NCBI GenBank assembly: GCA_950295325.1
Contig: OX485804.1
Span: 16,056,001-16,120,000 of the forward strand
DNA from: Polytrichum commune
Taxonomy: Eukaryota; Streptophyta; Polytrichopsida; Polytrichales; Polytrichaceae
Length of the DNA: 64,000 nucleotides
Direction: 5' to 3'
The position numbers and the translations under genes were made by a program. Of this stretch, positions 24,308-37,491 are shown one piece after another; within the stretch, counting starts at the first letter, position 1, and each line of letters opens with the position of its first letter. Below the pieces are notes generated by a model. That model saw only the letters and a list, made by a program, of their open reading frames with translations, ran no database searches and was not told the origin of the DNA.

Positions 24308-26542
24308 AGGACTTTCACCACATGCATCATGGCAATGGCTTTTCTACCATAGTCCTACCCGACTGCTTTTTGGTGAGGCAATATTCGTGTAGGATGACCC
24401 TGCTTGCTTTTCACCTACTTGGCCTCGACCTTACCACAAGCATGTGCTCCACACATGTGGGTTGAGTGACTTGTACATGTATTTTTCACAATCCACACCC
24501 TACGCTAATAGATAGGTCTTTAGTGGCTCGTTTTTCTTAATCGGACCCCTATATTTGATTGGCATATAGTCTGGTGAGGATCGAAGAGCAAATATCATAA
24601 AGACACATGATGTTTAGAAAATATTGGATTACGTCTTCACATATTAATAACTACTCTATATTCAATAGTGAACATTGGTGCAGGGAGGTCTTATGTATCC
24701 AATTATGAAATCAACAAACATGCATTTCCGATAACTAAACCGGGACTAAAGTAGGGGAGGTCCGATTTTGAATATGGTTTTTGCATATGTTTTGTTGTAG
24801 ATTTGCTAATGCAACACGGATCTTCTTGTGTAGATCTAAACAATAGAAGTTGGAGAACATGAAAAACGAATCGAATAACACCCGCATACGTTAGTATTGG
24901 GACCAATGGGCACTTAAAACTCGTACTAATCGAACGTTCCAAACTGTAAAATAATTTGCTACATTTACACCTTGCTAATGGATGAGTTTACATAAACACC
25001 ACGAATCTCAAGCTACCATCGAGGGGCTTGATATAAGGTGACCATATGTACACAATTTCTACAAGCCTCTACCAAGTCTAAAAATCACAATATGTGTTGT
25101 CCTCACAACAAAAATCTCCCAGATATATATGTAGATGCATGAAGGCAATCAATATACTTAAGCAGCCGGGACATGCCTAGTACAGCAACATCATTCTTGT
25201 CTACGGCAGCTTGGCCTCACCCACAGTGACTCGGATCATAACCTCCATTAACTTAAGAGACATGGACAAGACATCACACTCAAGACTATCTAAGGTAGAA
25301 ATACCATAACCCGTGAAAATAAGGTGATTCGCATTGAATATCTGGTCTGACAATCATGAGACAATTTTCCAAGATAGACGAGAAGGATTCATGAAGAATG
25401 CAAGTTGATTCAGATTTTTCTGCCTTATACAAATAATGCTACAATTTTTCAAAGTGGAAAGTTGTCCAAACCCCTACTCATTCACTAGATTTTCCCTACA
25501 CCGAACATGGTAATTCGCATTTCCATACAGAACATCGCCTAAATCGGTTATCTCATGAGTACATTAACATTTGACTACCATTGGCTACACTAAGTGTACA
25601 TGCATTGAAGTTGCCGCTGAGTCATGATCCGTTTTAGAAATGGCACTTCACCATTATGACAGCGGTCTAATGCACGGCTAGAAGGTGGTTAACAAGTTAT
25701 GATATTTCTACCTTATAACACACTTACTTTTAAGTGATTTGATGTTATCATGCTTATAACTTAGAAGTAACACATGTTTCAACCACAGGACCAAATGAGC
25801 ATTTAATAGCAAAAGCTTGCAGGGCGATCAAAGCTTATTAGTGTTGTTACAAAATTACATTAGGTTCTTGAGTCCAGAGTGGTGAGGCGGACCGTGAACA
25901 ATCAACCAAACATTGATCTCAACTTCCAAAGCACAGCTCCCACAACAACTTGCCTTCCTCTTCTATTATATGCTAACTCCCAACTCTGGCGAGCATCTTC
26001 CACAACTACCACTGCAATCAACTTAGACGGTGTACCTTTTAGCATTGCCAGTGCTCTAGAAGCACAATTTGGCCATTCCACACGTGTCTATGACTAGATC
26101 TTTACATAAACCAACAACATTTTGGCTTTCCTTAGATGCAACTTACTCACTTAACATTCCACATTCAGAGTATCGCATATGGATGTGTAATCTCTTTCAA
26201 CAACCAAGAAGTTGCATTCACAAGGTCATAATTAAGTATGAAGTTGACAAAGTCCTTGAGTTACACACAATACGAATTATATTCTTACATCCTTGTAGTC
26301 CCCCCCCCCCCTCCTCCCAAATGCATGTACATGAAAGATAGTAACTTTTAAAGATTGACAATGTTATTTAAAAAAAAATCTGGGCAATCACCTGTGCCCA
26401 TTTATGTGTGTGTCCTTGTTAATGTTATAATCTTCTAAAGGGGAAGACATGGACCGAAATCTCGTGTATTTCCACCATTCTTTATTAAGTTTCTAATTTG
26501 GAAGGATGTTTTTGAGACACTTTTGGGGAGATTTGGAGCCGT
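24308..26542. other. Intergenic, no gene seen
   Basis: Short ORFs only (for example 25879-26097). A C12 run lies at 26300-26311. Nothing with recognisable motifs. Confidence -1.
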
Positions 26543-26760
26543 TAACCCCTAAAGGCTGAAGCAAATCTTTTCAAAATCGCCTAAAACAATTTCGATCTCA
26601 TTCAATAATTTATTAATAAATTGTGGCACCTCTTATGATACATGAGACCATTCGGATGGCAACTTTGTAAACTGAGGATTGTTCACACAAATTTTCAGCC
26701 ATCCACGTGTCGAAATTCTTAAGAAAATTAACATAAACATGTACATTGGTATGGATAAAA
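26543..26760 (+). repeat. Dispersed repeat R4, copy 1
   Basis: About 215 bp containing AGGCTGAAGCAAAT, AAAATCGCCTAAAACA, CCATTCGGATGGCAACTTTG and ACACAAATTTTCA. A diverged copy in the same orientation is at 32752-32955. Confidence -1.
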
Positions 26761-26841
26761 AATGTGACATCCCAGACAATACAAGGACCGAACCATCCGC
26801 CTTGCCCTTTTTAAGGGGTTGATTTGTAGAGGGTCGGTTTA

Positions 26842-27208
26842 CACTACACATTGTATTTATTGTCATATGGTATTTTATGTCACTTTGAAAACTTTCTTAA
26901 TGACACGTCTTGTAAATAAGATTACGAATATTGTCAACCCAACTTACTTTTGGTTCATCCATATGCCAATTATTGGAACAAAGGTTGATATATTCTGCAT
27001 CCTAACATTTTGTAATGATCTCTTGTCATGGATGATTGAAAAATCACTTAGTAAGTGACAGTCATTACAACATTGTGAATATATAATCCCTGAAATTTAT
27101 TTACAAGGAATGAGGACAACCAACGTTAGGTTCACAGTACATTTAGTGTTGGTAACACTACACAGGCGGTTTCTACAATTGACAGTGAGCAAGACGAATA
27201 GAATTAGT
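26842..27208. mobile_element. TA-flanked MITE, copy C (right end lost)
   Basis: The left end starts TA|CACTACACATTG and continues GTCATATGGTATTTTATGTCAC as in copy B. The body aligns with copies A and B (CATGGATGATTG, AATCACTTAGTAAGTGACAG, ACATTTAGTG). The alignment stops near 27208 before the right terminal repeat. Confidence -1.
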
Positions 27209-30070
27209 CCAACCCGTATAAAGATCAGCTTGAAGACCAGTAAAGTCCAATCTACCTAGAAGTTACATGCTGGCCATGGATGATGGGGCAACAATAAATG
27301 ACGATCCTTGGCACACACTTCAAAACTTCCTTCTGCACCCGCACTAAAAAGCCTGTGTCTCGACGGTGAGCCTCCGAACTCACTTCTCTTGTGTACCAAA
27401 TTTATTGATTTTCTGCGGCCTCTTTTTAAATATTCTTCAAAAGGTGTGATTCAGCAGACTTTAATTGTCCCCACCTCCGCTATGTGCGTAAAGTCCAGAG
27501 CAGCTGTCTCTATAAAGGCCTTAACGGATTTTCAGAACCCAAATTTCCTTCACAAGTTCGCTGAACTCATGGCTTCGGTTCAGTACTGAGTCATTTTACT
27601 TACTGACTTCAGCGCTCTTGTGTTTCCGGTGTGCGAGTTTTTTGGTTTCTGGATTAAATCTGGGCTTCAACCCCGACTGACACTGATAATTGTGTCGTGC
27701 AGTTGCAGCTGTACTAATACCTGTTGTGTGTGGCAGCTTTGCTAATTGGTACTGGACAGCACCACAGGCTCTCAAGTTTCCAACCTTTGACTGCACTGTA
27801 CTCTTTGACTCTCAAAGTGCTCTATTTGATTTGTCGGAGGCCTATATTGAAAATGCTTTAATTCACTCTATAATCTTTGGGTAGGTGACCAAGTGGTGCA
27901 GTTTCGGGTATCCAAATTCCGCAGTTCGGCTGAAACAGATACCCTTTTTATCGAGAATTGCAGCTGGTGGACTCACATGGCAAGGCCGAAATCTTCTTAT
28001 GAGACTGGATAACTTAAGTTATGCAGGAAATAGAATTCACCCACAATTTCTTCATTTCCCAGCCCCTGTAGAAGTCTCAGGTCACGATGACATCTGCAAG
28101 GATGCCTAGTCTTGCATTTCCTTTCTAGTTTGTTTCTTATACTTCTTCTAGCGACTTTCCAGTGAAGCACTAAGTTGGCTGCTATGTCTGACATTGCTCG
28201 CTGCGTTGAGCTCCATATCGAGCCCGAATTTAAAACTAAAATCCTCTTGTCGAGAGGTGCCAGGGAGCCCAAGAATTGTCTGCACAAGGAGTTTGAGACT
28301 TGGACTACTAGTTATAATTTTAAACGGAGGGAAACACCTGTCTATACCTGGCGAGCTTCTGTTCTTATCTTTTAAAGGCATGTGCACAGGCTCCAGAGTT
28401 GGTGCAGGTCCTCCATACAGTATATTGCATCTCACTTCTCTGACATGTCTTGTTGCTCGACATCTTGACCTCAACCAATTAGTCATACTTACTCTGGCTA
28501 GAGGCCACAACTCAAGAAAATTCACTCAAGCACTAACTTAGTAGGAACAAGCCTCCTAGAAGTCATATATCTATCCATCTATATAAGAAGTTGGTTGTTC
28601 TACGCTATTGGGACCTACGACTAATGCAAGCAGCCTCCTAGCTACAAAGTGGCACCGACTTGCTTACTCACTCACATACAAAGACGTACTTGGAACTTGG
28701 TTTTCAACGTCTGCCTACTTACTTAAGCTCACGGTGTGTGGGACATAGCTAAGCCATGTTATGTAAATCTAATGTCCGACCTGCAATCCTATCATTCAGG
28801 TGAGTACTTTCAACCTTTGAAGTTTGGAGCCGCACGTTTGTTTTTCTCCCCATTCAAAGCCTGCTCAGGTGTTTGTGTGCATGCATTTCCGTTTGTCATC
28901 AAGTTATAACTTAATAAATAAATTGGGGCCTATACCCAATGAGGTCCTCTTGCTCATCTCTGCCCCGCCTGCCTCAGGCTGCATAACGTCTTGAAGTATA
29001 GTTCATGCCCTATATATCCTAACCTAGGTTAGCTTAGGTTTTGTGCTGCAAGTTGCACAAATTCAATCCAGGCCACTGGAAACTCTGACACAGAATTAAA
29101 CCTTGGTGGCCACCCAACGTACATATAGACCACCGTCATGACAGTAAGTTTGAGCTAGCAGGTGCTCTATATAAGCTGCTGTTACTCTTGTAGACTACTG
29201 GAGTCTAGGTAGTGTGGACGCTCAACTTTCACAGAGCTTCTGCAGATGAGTCATAGCTTGGGAAGAAGGTAAGAATGGAGGAAATGGTGTCTCAGAACTT
29301 AGGATGTTGCTTCAACGCATCAACAAACCCCAGTTTGAGGGTCCAGTCTGAGACTAGTTGGCTGCAGGTTACTCGCTCCTCTAGACTGAAATCTGTGAGA
29401 ATTTAAGTTAGAGCTTGTTGCTCATGTTGCAGTTATATGTAAGTGTAGTACTGTAATCAGTTATGTCCTGGGACTAAGGATGGAGATTGAGTCTTATATC
29501 TGGACAGTACTACTACAGGTACCACATGACACTGTGAAATCCTTGAGTCCTGCTTATAAACCCGTTGCAGTCAAGAACTGAGCTCCCCATGCCCGAGTTT
29601 TTTGCTCCAAAGTTGAATATTGTTCCTACACCACAGTTCCAGTCTTCAAATTTCAGATGATGTTATAAGATGTCTGTCTGTGCACAGACAAAACTCTAGG
29701 TAGTGGGACCCTAGTGCCCTTGCAGTAGTAGTAGTGGTAGTAGTGGTAGTGGAATTTGAGACTCCTTCCATAACTTTCACCGCATACCCTACACTGAGTG
29801 AATTATTACTACTGGGTATTGCCAGTTGCATTGCACCAATTAGCCATGAACTGATGTTCTTTATCTGACAAGTTACATCGAGCCGGAAGTGGACGAGGGT
29901 ACCATTAATTCATCATCAGGCTGCAATGAGGTTGCCTGAACTGTACTACAGTGTGCAAATTTCAGGCCTTTGTCATAGGATTACACACGCTATGATTCTT
30001 GTTGTATTATATTATGCGAAGTGCGTGTGTGTAATCCTAGGACGTAAGGCCTGGAATGTTTAGCACTTGC
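27209..30070. other. ORF-rich stretch without an identifiable gene
   Basis: Base composition is less AT-rich than its surroundings, and several ORFs of 60-125 codons overlap on both strands (27308-27589, 27885-28109, 28148-28525, 28194-28541). Donor-like sites such as GAAGAAGGTAAGAATGG near 29265 occur. I found no consistent exon chain and no family resemblance. It could be a degraded gene or a noncoding transcript. Confidence -1.
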
Positions 30071-30071
30071 A

Positions 30072-30150
30072 AAAGAATAGATGGATGGATAGAAACGCCG
30101 GCGTCCTGAGGAAGCAAGCATTAATGAAGAGCTTCTTTGGCCCTGCAGGC
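30072..30150 (+). repeat. Dispersed repeat R3 copy
   Basis: AATAGATGGATGGATAGAAA, then CGCCGGCGTCCTGAGGAAGC, AAGCATTAATGAAGAGC and a GCAG end. Same layout as the cluster at 6905-7265. Confidence -1.
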
Positions 30151-31002
30151 TACTGCCACCTCTTGGTGGAGTTCTCTATGTTAACACTGTGGAACGAGCG
30201 ACATTCAAGTTTTTCCTCCCTCCAGGTAAGTGACTCAGGTTTCGTCCACACAAGAATGGCGGTTCCTTACCGTTCCACTAGACAGGCTGGAAGTTTATGA
30301 ATAGGGATTGGAAATCTACTATTTTAGTAGATCATAAAAACCATCCAGTGAGTTCCATTGGTAAGGAACTGCAATTCCCGTAGTGGTTGCAGGTGCCACA
30401 GAATTTCTGTTTCGTGAATTTTCTCGCATGTGGATTCACTTTCTTAAGATTTTTCAAGGACTCAATATTGAAACATGCCAGCAGTGGTCCGAGTTTACCA
30501 GATTTCTGAGTATGTATATAAATCATGTGCTGCTGTCCACGAAACTCCCAGCCGGTTATATGCATTCATGCATATCTATCTCAAATTTGCAACATTGTGT
30601 ATTAATCTAGTGTTGTTATTGTTTATATACAAGGTTTCTGGGCACAAGGGGCTGATACTAGGACTGCAGTAATGTACTCAATTGATAATGTGCCCTGCCT
30701 CTCCTAATCCCAATAATGTGTATTGCATTGGGTACTGTAAGCGGAACAACATCATCTATTCCTTTGCCATAATTTGGCGTTCTCCTCCCTTACCATTCGT
30801 TGCTTGATTCTCCCCAAGAATGTTGCAAATTCGCGACATCCTGTGCACATTTCTCTCCGCCAATCTCCCCTCCTCTATTTTCCTCCCCTCTCGCATCCCC
30901 AAATCTCCCTATGTTTCTCCTCGCATCTCGCTGTAGAACCATTGTTCAATTGTCAGAATTCCCCATTGACAACAGTTTAGCCCATATCCCTAGCCTTGCT
31001 GA

Positions 31003-31075
31003 TAGATAGATAGATAGATATGCCGGCTTCAGTAAAGAGCAAGCATGAATGAAGAGTCTCTTCACCCATATGATA
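31003..31075 (+). repeat. Dispersed repeat R3 copy with expanded GATA tract
   Basis: (GATA)n, then GCCGGCTTCAGTAAAGAGC, AAGCATGAATGAAGAGTC and TCTTCACCC. The AGAT motif at the left of the unit has expanded into a microsatellite. Confidence -1.
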
Positions 31076-31144
31076 CTACCCCCTTCTATTTTGACAACGA
31101 GCGGGCTCTATTTTGGGTAACCAAATTAGTTGTATGTAGTGACA

Positions 31145-31250
31145 CTACCATAATATGAGTCCTAGGCAATCGTCTTACTTTGGTGAAAAAACAATGCAAG
31201 TCTATCACTAAGGTGGATGTACAGATTTCTCACAAACATAGGACAAGTTT
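31145..31250 (-). repeat. Hairpin element H, copy 4 (inverted)
   Basis: ATATGAGTCCTAGGCAATCG is the reverse complement of the block that ends copy 1. It is followed by a hairpin with arms GCAAGTCTATCACTAA and GGTGGATGTACAG. Confidence -1.
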
Positions 31251-32222
31251 CTAGTGATTCAAGTCAAGTGCCCAAGACGTGTATCCTCATAAGATTTGAA
31301 AGGTGAATTTGATTAATTTTAGTGGCCAATTGTCCTTGTGATCTGTTGTCAAAATCCTTTATAATTGAGAGGGAGTAATGGGGACAATGCCAACCTTGTG
31401 TTGGCGTGAATGAGGGATGCTTTACTCTTGCTCATATGAGCCGCAAGCTCATGCAAGCTCATGTGTGAACCTGAAGAAGGTTTATGATGCATGGCTATGG
31501 ACAAGTGCTACTGCCTCTCACACGGCTCTTGTTAGAGGTGGTCCTTTTGCAACTGAGACCTACAATGTACTTCCTTGTGTTGCAAGTATAAGATTGACTA
31601 AATACTATAGGTTTCTGAGTCAATCTTTACAACATCATATATTTCTATGCAAGTTTTGGGAGTCTAGTAAATCATTCCGTCTTCTTCAATGCCATGTTGC
31701 ATCATTATGCAATTTGGTCCAAGAATGGGTGATAATTTGAGATTTGGAATTTTTTTGCTGGTGGCATTGCTATGGGTCACACACAGCTCATACAGTGAAG
31801 CTATATGTCTGTAGATGCAAGCCACAGCTGTCATCTTTTTGGGACTACAGATTAGGTTAGTCATCATAGATCTATATAAGTCGTAGGTTGCTGCAATTTT
31901 GTATAAACAAAGTTCTCAAATTTCTGGTTTTGACTCTCAGTGCTCACTAATTCCTCAAGACCCAAGTTTTGAACCCGACAATTTGCACCTTTCTTGAAGA
32001 AAGGCTTCAGTAGCTGATGTACCTCTTTGTACTTGAATCTTGATCTAAGAATACACAAATTTATTTTTTCTGAGGCTTTGAATATACTTTCAATTGTGAA
32101 GCTTGACCAAGAAACTTCATTCCATTTCATAATAATTGATATTCATTAAGGTGTGACACTTTCTAAAATCTGTCATTTGAACCCTTACACGAGCATTCAC
32201 TCAAATTTAGAGACTGGATATG

Positions 32223-32242
32223 TATATATATATATATATATA
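32223..32242. repeat. (TA)n microsatellite
   Basis: Ten TA dinucleotides. Confidence -1.
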
Positions 32243-32751
32243 ACCAGTGGTTTTAAGATGCTTCGATGAATATATAAATCTAAGACTCACAAGAATATTG
32301 TCTTTTTGATGCTTGGCAATCTGACTGAAATAAGTTTGCACACACTCAAGACATGGTGCTCCTGTTGAGGTCCTGTTAATTTGATGTGAAACCTTGTTGA
32401 CCAGACTCGGATTGGACCTTCAACAGCATGCAAATAATTTATTTATGATATTTTGTCCATCTACTGTTTCAATGCGGTACTTAGTCTAACCCCTCACGAT
32501 CCCATGAAGCTGTGCAGGGTGACCCCCATGAGTGGCATGTGAACCACGAGTATATTGCAGGATCTCTTGCTCCAGAACAAGACACTGACATTTAATTTGT
32601 TTAGCAGCCACTTTTGTGGTGCACAAGCCGCCCATATGTGGAGGTAACTTAATGTACGGTCTGCTTCAAGGCTCCACTGGTACTTCAGATTGAGGCAGTG
32701 TCCCTCCTCCCTCCCCCTCGAGTCTGTAAAATATGAAAGAGAGAGAGAGAG

Positions 32752-32955
32752 ATCAACCCCTCAAGGCTGAAGCAAATTTGTTCCAAAATCACCTAAAACA
32801 GTTCACTCTAATCCAAAAGCTCATCAAAGCAAATCGACACATCTTGTGGTACCTCAAACCATACGGATAGAAGCTTTGTAGAGTTAAGAGTGCATACACA
32901 AATTTTTACTTGTCTTCATGTCTCAAATCAGAATAATTGACATTTAAGTATACTT
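32752..32955 (+). repeat. Dispersed repeat R4, copy 2
   Basis: AACCCCTCAAGGCTGAAGC, AAATCACCTAAAACAGTTC and CATACGGATAGAAGCTTTG appear in the same order as at 26543-26760. Confidence -1.
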
Positions 32956-34585
32956 GGACAAACCACTTGTCTAAAAATAATAAGGGATGCGCACTAGTGG
33001 AGATTAAAACATCAAATGACAACAACAAAAAGAACAATCACAACTTCAAATGTTCATATTCCATGTTCGCCAACCTTGAACCACCATATTTGTGTAGTTT
33101 TGTGATCTAATGAACATCATATTGGCGCTTGAAATCGTCCAAAATTCTCACACAAATTTGAATATACTTAAATCCTAATTGAATACTATAATGTAAAAGT
33201 GGATGACAAGAGTGACTGCCAGGACAAAGGAGCCCACCTTGGTCTTTGGGAGTTAACTTCTGAACGCATTTAACAACTTCATATCAATTGTGTATCTTTA
33301 TACTAGATAAGACAAAATCTTCATAAAAAATCCCAAGGTATCGTGTGTGGGTGTCTAAAGACCATAACGTTTCTAGACAACAAGCTATGAACTCTTTGTC
33401 CTCTCTTTGTCCTCCCCCCTCCCTTCTCTCTCTCTCTTACATATATATAGTAAGTGACACTATCTCGATTTGAAGCACCGATAGAATCCTTGAATTTGCA
33501 TATCTACTTCAATTTTGTAATCCGAATTATAATGACAATCTACATGGTTTGCAATTGCCGACTAGATGGAATAATTCCCGATCTAATCCAATGACCAAAA
33601 TTGAATGTTGAGTTGGAAGTGTCCAACATAAGATCATATATTGTAACATGTACAAACTTTTGAAGCTCGAGTTATTTGTGTGGGTGCACTACTGGAATCT
33701 AGTGGATTTGATGTCATATTCGTTTGTCAACTTTGTGACATTCTAAGTTCCCACTGAGAGAAAGTGTCATATTTGTGACATTATTGTGCTCAATAAGTTG
33801 ACATTGACGCACTTCCCAAACCACAAGCCATCATAAATTCTTCAAAAAAAGAGTCACATCACAATTTGTATTCACTTTGTGCAATTCCAAAATATCACAT
33901 GTACGAACGTCCCAAAACAAGCTTCAAAAGCTTTTAGGAGTTAAGGTATGTGGCCTTATTGTGGACACTTCCAACTCCATAGTCAATTCTAACGGAACTT
34001 GGATCGGATCGGAAATTGCTCGATCCATACATAAACTGCAAATCGCATAGATTGTCATGTCAAATTTCAGATGCAGAGTAGAGATATGAAATTCATAAGA
34101 AATCAAAGTGAAGATTATGTTCCTCTTGAAGCGATCATTGTGTGATAAAATAGGCGATCCCAACATCGGTGTCAATAGTTTGAGCACATTGTAATATGTG
34201 TCTTTTTGGTGTCTGTGCTGAACTGCAAGCATTTCCAGATACCACTCAACAGCGGGGCTCAATAAAGAAGAGGACCACATACATGAAACGCCCACATACG
34301 TTACATGTAAACCTGTCATTGCAAATGAAAATCATGATTCAAAAGTCCTATACATATCTCAGAGACCAGAGCTCAGATCTCAGAGATTTTCACTACAAAA
34401 TCAAGAGATCTACCAAGTATGATGACCTTCACTGACAGTCTCCTTTATGGGGTTGAAGGGCTTTTAAACTGCAAGTCAAGTCTCGCAAGTCACTTTGGAG
34501 CTGCTCAGAATACTTTTGTATTAGACAACGTAAGTAGTACTCTCCCATACTGATGCCACCCACTCCACAGGAGAACTAGAAAGTA

Positions 34586-34960
34586 CACTTTATATGATAT
34601 GTAGAGTCATATGGTATTTTATGTCACTTATGGAAACTTTTTGGATGACACTTCTTATAAATAAGTGAACAAATACTGTCATGGATGATGGGTGAGTTCA
34701 TCCGTTGGTCAAAACCCTACCTGCTCGAGTCAGCAACTTGTGATGAAATATTGTCATGGATGATTGGAATTTGGATAATAGATCACTTGGTAAATGACAA
34801 TAAGTGCAACGTTGTAAACCTATCATCCCCCAAGAGAACTTACAAGGAATAACAAATAAATGTCGGGTTAACATTTAGTGTCGGCGACACTACACCACGG
34901 TTTACAAGTAGTATTGAGCAAGACGATTAGGATCGGTGACACTAAATATCATATTTAGTG
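34586..34960. mobile_element. TA-flanked MITE, copy B
   Basis: A 375-bp element aligning end to end with 16131-16502. TA flanks both ends (34584-34585 and 34961-34962). The right end GACACTAAATATCATATTTA is intact; the left end CACTTTATATGATATGTAGA has drifted. Noncoding. Confidence -1.
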
Positions 34961-35982
34961 TAGTTTAATTTGCACAAATAAGTAATCCACAAACTCAACT
35001 GGAGCCCGCATGCGTGCTACGACCCTTGGGTAGCTCATAGTAATGATGTATAATGGGTGCGAAACAAAGCAAGTAATGATTCATAAACCAAATACATGAA
35101 TTCGATCCACTTGATGATCGACTTAGCAAAACTTACAACATCAGGACCCAATACCCTGCTCTATGATACGATCCTTTGAGAATGGTATTCTACACATCCA
35201 TCACAACTTAGGAGGCCAAAAACACCAAAAGTTAGCGACACATCCAGTTCAGAGAATCATGTACGCAACATATGTTGCCGTCAACAATCAACCATTATGG
35301 CTAGACTCCCTTGTGAGCTAAATTATTCCAGTTTTTAGATGAAGAAAAAAATTGCACCCTATTGCCAACTTCAATATGGATTAATTTACAAACAAAAAGC
35401 CAAGTGGCTCATTCTTCATTGTGCATTCTAAAGCCAACATGCCAATACTCATAAAACAAAAACAAATAAAGACTTGATTTGAACTATTTTGGGGTCTTTG
35501 ATGCAAATTCGAAGATCAAATTGTCTCCCAAAACAACCGACATGCTAGAATAGAATTGCATGCATTTCACCTCGGGAAATAGTGGTAATGGCCCGGCTCA
35601 AAGAAGTGGACACCTAGCCCTGGCCATGAAAGTCCCAAGAACGGGGTCTGCGTCATGCATGTGTACATGATGAATTTGTAAGTGAAGTTAAGAAATGACA
35701 TAACATTATTCAACTGCATGGTAGTGCTCCATTCTATATTTAGCATCTGATGTGGGCCCTCCACTATCTTTAACCTTCATGGGAAGTAACTTAGAAAACA
35801 TGAAGAAAGTGAAGCAAGGTACGAATAGTGAACAATGTCGGTTTGAACGGTAAGAATATTGTGAATAATGTCGGTATTCGCAACGATAGTGTTGCTACAA
35901 ATAGTAATTCCGCGAAATAATACCAGAATGAATAGTATTTCCTGCAAATAATGTTGGGATACACAACGATTCCTATGCATAG
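34961..35982. other. Intergenic, no gene seen
   Basis: AT-rich. The minus ORF at 35777-36088 continues into the tandem duplication and resembles no known family. Repeated 'AATAATGTCGG/AATAGTGTT' words at 35820-35955 suggest a short degenerate tandem repeat. Confidence -1.
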
Positions 35983-36618
35983 CGCCGAGAATAGAACTCC
36001 ACCCAAATCTCCCAAGTTCGGCCTGAATGTATGAATAATAAACGAATATTCCCAGTTTGTTCAAAGACCCACAACGTATGATCGACATATATCAAGGTCA
36101 TGGAACCGACACACATGCCTGAATGATGTTGTGGACTCAAGAGGAGTTGCAAAAAGGAAAAGGAGAGGAAACGAAAGGAAAGGCAAGGTGAGGCTCTCGA
36201 ATTTCCATATGAAAGGCATGCACACAGGCAGCATTCAACATCATTCCGAACAACTCGCAATCAAGTCTCCTTCACTTGACTTCCTGGCCTTGCAACCATA
36301 ACGCCGAGAATAGAACTCCACCCAAATTTCCCAAGTTCAGCCTGAACGTATGAATAATAAACGAATATTCCCAATTTTTTCAAAGACCCGCAACATACGA
36401 TCCACACATCCCAAGGTCATGGAACCGAGGCACATGCCTGAATGATGTTGTGGACTCAAGAGGAGGAGCTGCAAAAAGGAAAAGGAGAGGAGAGGAAAGG
36501 AAAGGAAAGGAAAGGCTCTCGAATTTCCATATGAAAGGCATGCACACAGGCGGCATTCAACATCATTCCGAATGACTCACAATCAAGTCTCCTTCACTTG
36601 ACTTCCTGGCCCTGCAAC
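35983..36618. repeat. Tandem duplication, two copies of ~320 bp
   Basis: The unit starting GCCGAGAATAGAACTCCACC at 35983 is repeated from 36303. The copies stay alike through GGAATATTCGTT-type sequence, an AGGAAAAGGAGAGG purine stretch and CTTCACTTGACTTCCTGGCC. The second copy has a longer AAAGG run. ORFs across it are not convincing. Confidence -1.
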
Positions 36619-37119
36619 ACACATGGCATGGCCTGGGCCCGTGTGTCAGTTTGAAGTAAGAGGTAGATGACCTGACCCAATGCAAGGCAATCGGTGGTCC
36701 TCCCATGAAATGGCTCTGCTTAACTTCCCACAGCTGCATGCGGAGGCAGAGCATGAGCGAGTGCCTGCATGCAGGGGAGCCTTTTACTTATGAGCCTCCC
36801 TTCACTAGAAGGGATGCAAGGCTTTCCCCACACGATAAACACACGGAACCAACACAGGTGAACGTCCCCCACATGTGTCGCCGAGTGGTTTCTAGGTTGC
36901 AGTCACTGTGGAGCGGTTGTCATCCTGGACCTGTCCTATTTTTTAGGCCGCATCCGCTAGAAACCAAGATATGGTAATTATTGGTGTTGTGTGTAAAAAA
37001 TGAGTGGGGTGCGTCACCAACTTTTGTAGTCGCTCTCATTTAATGGCCATAATTAGGGGACTGTCGCAAACCCGCATTTAGGTGCCTTAATTGTGCCTCG
37101 ATTTACGGGTCTACATGTA
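36619..37119. other. Intergenic, no gene seen
   Basis: A GC-richer stretch with one unrecognised plus-strand ORF (36705-36977). It may include the 3' flank of the F-box-like ORF at 37120-37491. Confidence -1.
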
Positions 37120-37491
37120 TCATGTACCGCAGCCTGCATGGGTATTTGGTGCAGGGCATCTTCCTTGTATTTTTGTGGTAACAAAATAATACAAGAGTCC
37201 AAATAATTCATGCTTTCGTTTTGCCCAATCAGAGAAAGCTTCATCGGGCATTGCATCATAGGAATTTTGTATAGCCCACCGACATTCTTCCCGCCACCAT
37301 TCTTCTTGCAAATCTGTGAACTTCTCTCTAGTTTGGATGAAAGTGTTCCATGTTTTATTGAGGACAAGCAAACTGCCTAGAGTGTAAGAGAGCTCACATT
37401 TGAGTTTTAAGCTTTCTATCTTTGGCAACAGTATTGAAACGACCAAAGAATCAGGAAGCCCATGTACCATAGATGTAGCTCCAACCTCCAT
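37120..37491 (-). CDS. Small F-box-like protein (123 aa), possibly a truncated gene
   Basis: ATG at 37489-37491, stop at 37120-37122, single exon. Residues about 11-52 have the pattern of an F-box: GLPDSLVVSILLPKI, a Leu-rich stretch, then VLNKTWNTFI, which matches the usual L-P-x-x-L ... V-x-K-x-W end. It continues with a Trp/Glu-rich segment (EEWWREECRW). F-box proteins recruit substrates to SCF ubiquitin ligases through SKP1. No kelch, LRR or other substrate domain follows, so it is either a minimal F-box protein, a fragment, or only the first exon. It lies about 160 bp from the outer end of the foldback structure. Resemblance moderate; function inferred. Confidence -1.
   Translation of the reverse strand: MEVGATSMVHGLPDSLVVSILLPKIESLKLKCELSYTLGSLLVLNKTWNTFIQTREKFTDLQEEWWREECRWAIQNSYDAMPDEAFSDWAKRKHELFGLLYYFVTTKIQGRCPAPNTHAGCGT

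Larger units (their letters stand above)
31251..34583. other. Intergenic, no gene seen
   Basis: The ORFs at 31417-31740 (plus), 31864-32130 (minus) and 33924-34319 (minus) have no recognisable domain and no coherent splice partners. A (TA)n tract lies at 32223-32242 and repeat R4 copy 2 at 32752-32955. Confidence -1.

Noticed and set aside
27308-27589. Glycolipid-transfer-protein-like exon.
   Set aside because: Only a vague hydrophobic pattern fits; no conserved residues or splice partners.
30774-31009. Small coding gene (two overlapping ORFs rich in Ser/Pro/Leu).
   Set aside because: The CT-rich sequence produces such ORFs by composition; no domain or homologous pattern.
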